This document shows positions 22,909-27,278 of a stretch of 27,278 nucleotides of DNA, piece by piece (position 1 is the stretch's first letter; each line of letters opens with the position of its first letter). A program made the position numbers and the translations under genes. The notes beneath the pieces were generated by a model. That model saw nothing but the letters and a program-made list of their open reading frames with translations, searched no databases and had not been told where the DNA came from. This DNA is from Rhodocyclaceae bacterium (GTDB lineage Bacteria; Pseudomonadota; Gammaproteobacteria; Burkholderiales; Rhodocyclaceae): positions 1-27,278 of the forward strand of contig JAUXNZ010000141.1 in NCBI GenBank assembly GCA_030682595.1, given 5' to 3'.

Positions 22909-24057
22909 ATGGCCGCGCCGCGTATTGCCCTGGTGGCCGGTGAGGCATCAGGTGACCTGCTGGCCGCGCACCTGATCGAAGCGCTCAAGCGCCGTCTCCC
23001 CGGCGCCGACTTTTGCGGCATTGGCGGGCCGAAAATGCAGCGTGCCGGTTTCGATGCCTGGTGGCCGGCGGAAACCCTGGCGGTGCGCGGCTATGCGGAA
23101 GTGCTGCGCCATTACCGCGAAATTGCGGGTGTGCGGCGCGCGTTGCTCAAGCGCTTACTGGCAGACCCGCCGGATGTCTTCATCGGTGTTGATGCGCCGG
23201 ATTTCAACCTGTGGCTGGAAGCGCGGCTCAAGCGCGCCGGCATTCGCACGGTGCATTACGTCAGTCCCTCGGTCTGGGCCTGGCGCGGCGGGCGCGTCAA
23301 GCGCATCGCGCGGTCGGTGGATCATCTGCTGGCGCTGTTTCCGTTCGAGCCGCCGCTCTATGAAAAGACCGGCCTGGCAGTCACCTATGTCGGTCATCCC
23401 GTGGCGGACGGGGTGCCGCTGGAGGTCAGTCGCAGCGAGGCGCGCGAGCGGCTTGACCTGCCTGCCGGCGCCCGCCCGGTGTTCGCCCTGCTGCCGGGCA
23501 GCCGCCAGTCGGAAGTGCGCTGCATGGCCGCGCTGTTCATCAAAACGGCGGGGCTGCTGCGGACACGCTTTCCCGATGCGTTGTTTCTCGTCCCGCTGGT
23601 TTCGCGCGAAACGCGCAATCTTTTTGAAAACGAAATCTGGGCTCAGGGTGCGCAGGAGTGGCCGATCAACATGTTGTTTGGCCATGCCCAGGACGCCCTG
23701 GCGGCCTGCGACGCGGCGCTGGTGGCGAGCGGCACGGCCACGCTGGAGGCCGCGTTGCTGAAAACGCCGATGGTGATCACTTACCGCATGTCGCCCTGGT
23801 CCTGGTGGCTGATGAAGCGTATGCACTACCAGCCCTGGGTCGGTTTGCCCAACATTCTCGCCGGTCGTTTTGTCGTGCCGGAATTCCTGCAGGACGATGC
23901 GACGCCGGAGAATCTGGCGCAGGCACTGGGCAATCTGGTGGTGGATACCGAGGTCAGAAAACGCCTGACAAATTGTTTCACCGACATGCACCGCCAGTTG
24001 CGGCAGAACACCGCCGAAAAAGCTGCTGGCGCAATTTTGTCGGTGCTGCCGCAATGA
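22909..24057 (+). CDS. lpxB: Lipid-A-disaccharide synthase LpxB
   Basis: Joins UDP-diacylglucosamine and lipid X into the lipid A disaccharide (glycosyltransferase family 19, GT-B fold, peripheral membrane). The 382-residue protein shows VAGEASGDLLAAHLIEALK (9-27), FCGIGGPKMQRAGF, VDAPDFNLWLE, VSPSVWAWRGGRVKRI, the VGHPVADG turn, LLPGSRQSEV and the late ASGTATLEAAL. No ribosome binding site is visible, consistent with coupling to lpxA. Codons for RRLPGADF (about 28-35) overlap a 21-of-24 match to the dispersed repeat. rnhB overlaps its stop. Confidence 0.97.
   Translation: MAAPRIALVAGEASGDLLAAHLIEALKRRLPGADFCGIGGPKMQRAGFDAWWPAETLAVRGYAEVLRHYREIAGVRRALLKRLLADPPDVFIGVDAPDFNLWLEARLKRAGIRTVHYVSPSVWAWRGGRVKRIARSVDHLLALFPFEPPLYEKTGLAVTYVGHPVADGVPLEVSRSEARERLDLPAGARPVFALLPGSRQSEVRCMAALFIKTAGLLRTRFPDALFLVPLVSRETRNLFENEIWAQGAQEWPINMLFGHAQDALAACDAALVASGTATLEAALLKTPMVITYRMSPWSWWLMKRMHYQPWVGLPNILAGRFVVPEFLQDDATPENLAQALGNLVVDTEVRKRLTNCFTDMHRQLRQNTAEKAAGAILSVLPQ
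22991..23014 (-). repeat. Dispersed repeat, intragenic partial copy inside lpxB
   Basis: Matches the reverse complement of the 24-mer at 21 of 24 positions, including the T-run end. In frame it encodes about RRLPGADF, which fits the LpxB family, so convergence on a similar sequence cannot be excluded. Confidence 0.45.
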
Positions 24058-24611
24058 TTTGTGGCGTCGATGAGGCAGGCAGAGGACCGCTCGCCGGCCC
24101 GGTGGTGGCAGCGGCGGTGATTCTCGATCCGGCGCGGCCGATTGTCGGTCTGGCCGATTCCAAGAAACTGTCTGCCGCCCGGCGCGAACGCCTGGCAAGC
24201 GAAATCCGCGAAAAAGCACTGGCCTGGGCCGTTGCCGAGGCCAGCGTCGCAGAAATCGACGCCATCAACATCCTGCAGGCTACCCTGCTGGCGATGCAGC
24301 GCGCCGTGGCCGGCCTGGCTTTGCCGCCGGCCGAAGTCCTGATCGACGGCAACCGATGTCCTGTCCTGTCCTTCCCGGCGCGGGCCATCATCGGCGGCGA
24401 TGCCTTGGTGGCCGAGATATCGGCGGCGTCAATCCTTGCCAAAACGGTACGCGATGCCGGCATGCTCGATCTGCATGCGCGTTATCCGCAGTACGGCTTT
24501 GACCGCCACAAGGGCTACGGCACTGTTGTGCATCTGGAGGCCCTGCGCTTGCATGGCCCGCTTGCCGCGCACCGCAAGAGCTTTTCACCGGTCAGGGATT
24601 TACTGCGATGA
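24054..24611 (+). CDS. rnhB: Ribonuclease HII
   Basis: Cleaves the RNA strand of RNA-DNA hybrids and removes single ribonucleotides from DNA. The 185-residue protein starts MICGVDEAGRGPLAGPVV with catalytic Asp6 and Glu7, then ADSKKLS, VLIDGNR (third acidic residue) and ISAASILAKTVRDA (fourth), and ends with YPQYGFDRHKGYGT. Overlaps lpxB and the following methyltransferase by 4 nt each. The lpxB-rnhB pairing is conserved in proteobacteria. Confidence 0.97.
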   Translation: MICGVDEAGRGPLAGPVVAAAVILDPARPIVGLADSKKLSAARRERLASEIREKALAWAVAEASVAEIDAINILQATLLAMQRAVAGLALPPAEVLIDGNRCPVLSFPARAIIGGDALVAEISAASILAKTVRDAGMLDLHARYPQYGFDRHKGYGTVVHLEALRLHGPLAAHRKSFSPVRDLLR

Positions 24612-25393
24612 AATCCATATCAGCCCGCGACAATCCGACCTTGAAGTCCTTGCGCGCGCTGGCTGGCGATCCGCGACGGCAGCGCAGCGAAGCGCGCACG
24701 CTGCTCGAAGGAGCGCATCTGATTGCTGCCTGTCTCGATCATGGCGGGGTGCTCGATCTCCTGGTGGTGAGCGAAAGTGCCGCTGCCATGTCCGAAGTGG
24801 CCACGCTGTTGCAGCGATCTGCCGTTGTGCCGACCCTCTGTCTGCCCGACGCCCTGTTTCGCGAATTGAGCGAGTTGGCCACACCGGTCGGCATCCTGGC
24901 GCGCATTCCCATTCCTCAGCAGCCCGCCGGGCAGCCCGCTGGCGACTGCCTGCTACTCGATGCCATACAGGATGCCGGCAATGTCGGCACACTGTTGCGG
25001 ACTGCCGCCGCCGCCGGCGTGCGCGATGTGCTGCTGGGCGCCGGCTGTGCGGGAGCGTGGTCGCCGCGTGTGCTGCGGGCCGCGCAGGGTGCGCATTTCG
25101 GCTTGCAGATCCGCGAGCAGGTCGATCTGGCGGCCTTCCTGAGTGGCTACACCGGCACATCCATCGCCGCGGTGGCGCATGAAGGTGTATCGCTTTACGG
25201 TCTCGACTGTGCCAGTCCGGTTGCCTGGCTGTTCGGCAACGAGGGTGCCGGCATTGCGCCGGAACTGCTGACGCTGGCTACCGTGCGGGCGACGATTCCG
25301 CTCGCTGCCGGTAGCGAATCGCTCAATGTTGCTGCGGCGGCCGCGGTCTGTCTCTTCGAGATGCAGCGACAACGCGCCGGCGGTAGCCGGTAA
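24608..25393 (+). CDS. TrmH/SpoU-family RNA methyltransferase
   Basis: A 261-residue SPOUT methyltransferase expected to 2'-O-methylate rRNA or tRNA with SAM. After an N-terminal substrate-binding domain (about 1-100, beginning SISARDNPTLKSLRAL) come the three knot motifs: LLLDAIQDAGNVGTLLRTAAAAG (motif 1 with the Asn and Arg), AWLFGNEGAGI (motif 2) and IPLAAGSESLNVAAAAAVCLFE (motif 3). It overlaps rnhB by 4 nt, closing the long operon-like run. The exact nucleotide target cannot be told from sequence; RlmB is one relative, so no symbol is given. Confidence 0.92.
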   Translation: MKSISARDNPTLKSLRALAGDPRRQRSEARTLLEGAHLIAACLDHGGVLDLLVVSESAAAMSEVATLLQRSAVVPTLCLPDALFRELSELATPVGILARIPIPQQPAGQPAGDCLLLDAIQDAGNVGTLLRTAAAAGVRDVLLGAGCAGAWSPRVLRAAQGAHFGLQIREQVDLAAFLSGYTGTSIAAVAHEGVSLYGLDCASPVAWLFGNEGAGIAPELLTLATVRATIPLAAGSESLNVAAAAAVCLFEMQRQRAGGSR

Positions 25394-25450
25394 TTCTTGA
25401 TTTGCGAAGCCGGCCTGACAGGATGCCGGAGGTGGCACAACGTAGAATGA

Positions 25451-25474
25451 AAAAGTCGGCGCTGGCGGGACGGC
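25451..25474 (+). repeat. 24-nt dispersed repeat, copy 8
   Basis: Identical to copies 1 and 2. It lies in the 133-nt gap between the TrmH-family gene and nfeD, 3 nt after a TAGAAT that could be a -10 (25443-25448, no good -35). GGGGACGGC recurs at 25498-25506. Confidence 0.85.
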
Positions 25475-25526
25475 GTCGCTGCCACGCCGGGTAGCATGGG
25501 GACGGCAATTTTGCTCGGAGGAAAGC

Positions 25527-25973
25527 ATGGAAATCGAATGGTGGCATTGGGCAGTAGGTGGCCTGGTCTTGATCGTCGCCGAACTGGTCGTGCCGGCTTT
25601 CATGGTGCTCTGGTTCGGGCTGGGCGCACTGGTGGTGGCTGCCGTGGTGGGCTTGACCCCAATCGGCCTGACGGCGCAACTGGCGATCTGGCTGCTGGTT
25701 TCGCTGGCGATGGTGGCCGGCTGGTTCAAGATATTCAAGCCGGGCATGCACAAGACGCGCATCGGCATGGCGGATGCCAACGTGGTGGGCGAGGTCGGCA
25801 TGCTGGTCCGCGATGTCGCTCCCTTTACCAAGGGCCAGGTGCGCTTTCAGAAGCCGATCCTGGGGGCGGATGAGTGGCCGTGCATCGCCGACGAGTCGAT
25901 TCCGAGCGGCGAACGGGTCAAAGTGCTGGATGTGGAAGGCAGTTTTCTCAAGGTCGCGAGGGCTAGAACATGA
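25527..25973 (+). CDS. NfeD-family membrane protein
   Basis: A 148-residue NfeD of the short type: two or three hydrophobic helices (about 8-27, 30-50, 52-70) followed by a soluble beta-barrel OB-like domain (about 85-146, from VVGEVGMLVRDVAPF to VKVLDVEGSFLKVAR). NfeD proteins are partners of SPFH/stomatin proteins in membrane microdomains, and the next gene encodes one with a 4-nt overlap. There is no protease domain, so this is not the long ClpP-class form. GGAGG about 7 nt before ATG 25527 is a strong ribosome binding site. Confidence 0.92.
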   Translation: MEIEWWHWAVGGLVLIVAELVVPAFMVLWFGLGALVVAAVVGLTPIGLTAQLAIWLLVSLAMVAGWFKIFKPGMHKTRIGMADANVVGEVGMLVRDVAPFTKGQVRFQKPILGADEWPCIADESIPSGERVKVLDVEGSFLKVARART

Positions 25974-26839
25974 CTGATATGTTGTTTGTTGTAATTGCAC
26001 TGCTGGCTTTCGCCGGCATCACACTGGCGAAAGGTGTGCGCATCGTGCCGCAGGGCCAGGAATGGATCGTCGAACGCCTGGGCAAGTATCACGGCACCTT
26101 GCTTCCCGGTCTCAACATCATCATTCCCTTTTTCGACCAGGTCGCCTACAAACTGGTCACCAAGGACATCATCCTCGACGTGCAGGAGCAGGACATCATC
26201 ACCAAGGACAACGCGGTGATCCTCACCAATGCCATCGCCTTCATCAAGGTCACCGACCCGATCAAGGCGGTGTATGGCGTGACGGATTTCTCCGAGGCGA
26301 TCCGCAACATGATCATGACGACGTTGCGTTCCATCGTCGGCGAGATGCAACTCGACGAGGCGCTGTCGAACCGCGACAAGATCAAGGCGCGGCTGCGCGA
26401 AGCCATTGCCGATGAGGCAATCGACTGGGGACTGACCGTCAAGTCAGTTGAAATCCAGGATATCAAGCCATCGCCTTCGATGCAGAAGGCGATGGAACTG
26501 CAGGCCAGCGCCGAACGCGAACGCAAGGCGATGGTCACCAAATCCGAAGGCGAGAAACAGTCGATGATCCTGCAAGCCGAGGCACGGCTCGAATCCGCGC
26601 GCCGCGACGCCGAAGCGCAGGTGATGCTGGCCGAAGCCAGCGCCGAAGCGATCCGCCGCGTGTCGGCGGCCATCGGTGATCAGGAAATGCCGATGCGCTA
26701 TCTGCTGGGCGAAAAATATATTGCCGCGATGGCGCGCCTGGCTGAATCGGACAATGCCAAGACCGTGCTGATCCCCGGCGATATCCAGGAAACGCTGCGT
26801 TCGGTGCTGGGCCGTGTCAGGAGTGGGGGCGCGGGGTGA
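25970..26839 (+). CDS. SPFH domain/stomatin-like membrane protein
   Basis: A 289-residue protein with one N-terminal membrane helix (about 3-20), an SPFH/PHB domain (about 22-190: VRIVPQGQEWIVERLGKYHGTL, DPIKAVYGVTDFSEAIRN, then WGLTVKSVEIQDIKPS) and an Ala/Glu-rich coiled coil (about 195-245) before the C-terminal tail. It is close to the QmcA/slipin group, oligomeric scaffolds at the membrane. It is coupled to nfeD by overlap and to the diacylglycerol kinase gene by a 4-nt overlap. Client proteins are unknown. Confidence 0.93.
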   Translation: MTDMLFVVIALLAFAGITLAKGVRIVPQGQEWIVERLGKYHGTLLPGLNIIIPFFDQVAYKLVTKDIILDVQEQDIITKDNAVILTNAIAFIKVTDPIKAVYGVTDFSEAIRNMIMTTLRSIVGEMQLDEALSNRDKIKARLREAIADEAIDWGLTVKSVEIQDIKPSPSMQKAMELQASAERERKAMVTKSEGEKQSMILQAEARLESARRDAEAQVMLAEASAEAIRRVSAAIGDQEMPMRYLLGEKYIAAMARLAESDNAKTVLIPGDIQETLRSVLGRVRSGGAG

Positions 26840-27213
26840 GCAATCCGCACAAGGGCGTCACCGGTGTGCGGCGCCTGTGGAATGCTTTTTTCTACTCTGC
26901 CAACGGACTGGCGGCAGCATGGCGCCATGAGGCTGCCTTTCGCCAGGAGGTACTGCTCGCTGTCGTCACCGTGCCGCTGGGCTTCTGGCTGGGCGCGGAC
27001 GGCGTCGAGCGCGCCCTGCTGGTTGGCAGCATTTTCCTGATCCTGATCGTCGAGTTGCTGAATTCGGCGGTTGAGGCGGTGGTGGATCGCGTCTCGATCG
27101 AAAACCACGAACTTTCCAAGCGTGCCAAGGACATCGGCAGTGCAGCGGTGCTGCTGGCTCTGGCGAACGCGCTGATCGTCTGGGTCTGTCTGCTCGGCCC
27201 GCGGATAATTTGA
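26836..27213 (+). CDS. dgkA: Diacylglycerol kinase
   Basis: A 125-residue trimeric inner-membrane kinase that turns diacylglycerol into phosphatidic acid, which feeds back to CdsA. There are three hydrophobic helices (about 37-52, 60-73, 102-121), and the active-site block is ELLNSAVEAVVDRVS (about 74-88) followed by KRAKDIGSAAVLL. The N-terminal amphipathic helix contains FRQEVLLA. Length is near the 122 of E. coli. It uses GTG at 26836 overlapping the SPFH gene, an unusual neighbour. No clear terminator follows. Confidence 0.95.
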   Translation: MSNPHKGVTGVRRLWNAFFYSANGLAAAWRHEAAFRQEVLLAVVTVPLGFWLGADGVERALLVGSIFLILIVELLNSAVEAVVDRVSIENHELSKRAKDIGSAAVLLALANALIVWVCLLGPRII

Positions 27214-27278
27214 GCCCCCCCGAAAACCTCGCTGTGCTCGGTTCTCCCCCCAGGGGGTCAAGAAACACTTGGGGCGGC
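27214..27278. repeat. REP-like GC-rich intergenic sequence, cut by window end
   Basis: Contains CCCCCC/GGGGG inverted runs (about 27246-27256), AACC...GGTT (27225-27228 and 27240-27243), and ends CTTGGGGCGGC. Its end is the inverse of 2414-2424, and CTCGCTGTGCTC is an inverse match to the GAGCNNAGCGAG near 2490-2502. Probably the same intergenic repeat class as at 2379-2545. Confidence 0.45.

Noticed and set aside
25410..25429. CCGGC/GCCGG hairpin after the TrmH-family gene as a terminator
   Set aside because: Only 5 bp with a 10-nt loop and no T-run downstream.

Overview
The window is GC-rich chromosomal DNA that looks like a betaproteobacterium, probably Rhodocyclales or a close relative. 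This is inferred from gene order (glnD-map divergent from rpsB-tsf-pyrH-frr-uppS-cdsA-dxr-rseP-bamA-skp-lpxD-fabZ-lpxA-lpxB-rnhB), protein character and codon use; no rRNA is present to confirm it. No tRNA, rRNA, CRISPR array or complete insertion sequence was seen.

Layout. (1) 1-1005 is a small accessory block: a HicB/HicA-type toxin-antitoxin pair, a decayed cas4 fragment, and an orphan XRE antitoxin domain read in frame from the cas4 start. It lies between two direct copies of a 24-nt repeat. (2) 1026-6907 holds rlmD (+), a membrane-anchored DsbA-like protein with a DsbB/BdbC-like partner (-), typA (-), an S-methyl-5'-thioinosine phosphorylase (+) and a stand-alone cyclic-nucleotide-binding protein (-). 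(3) 6922-10321 is glnD and map on the minus strand. (4) 10322-10535 is a divergent promoter region with a structured rpsB leader. (5) 10536-25393 is one long plus-strand run: translation and ribosome recycling (rpsB, tsf, pyrH, frr), isoprenoid, phospholipid and undecaprenyl synthesis (uppS, cdsA, dxr), envelope stress and outer-membrane assembly (rseP, bamA, skp), lipid A and fatty acid synthesis (lpxD, fabZ, lpxA, lpxB), then rnhB and a TrmH-family methyltransferase. Many neighbours overlap by 4-8 nt. (6) 25527-27213 is NfeD, an SPFH/stomatin protein and diacylglycerol kinase. A GC-rich REP-like sequence follows and runs off the end.

The most unusual feature is a dispersed 24-nt sequence (core GTCGGCGCTGG, 3-4 variable bases, then ACGGC, preceded by an A-run). 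It occurs eight times on both strands: five times in intergenic DNA, three of them identical, and three times inside conserved genes (rlmD, rseP, lpxB). The three genes read it in three different frames, so the shared unit appears to be DNA rather than a peptide. I do not recognise it as a described repeat family. The second main point is the repeat-bracketed block with hicBA and the cas4::xre chimera. The remainder is ordinary core-genome content.
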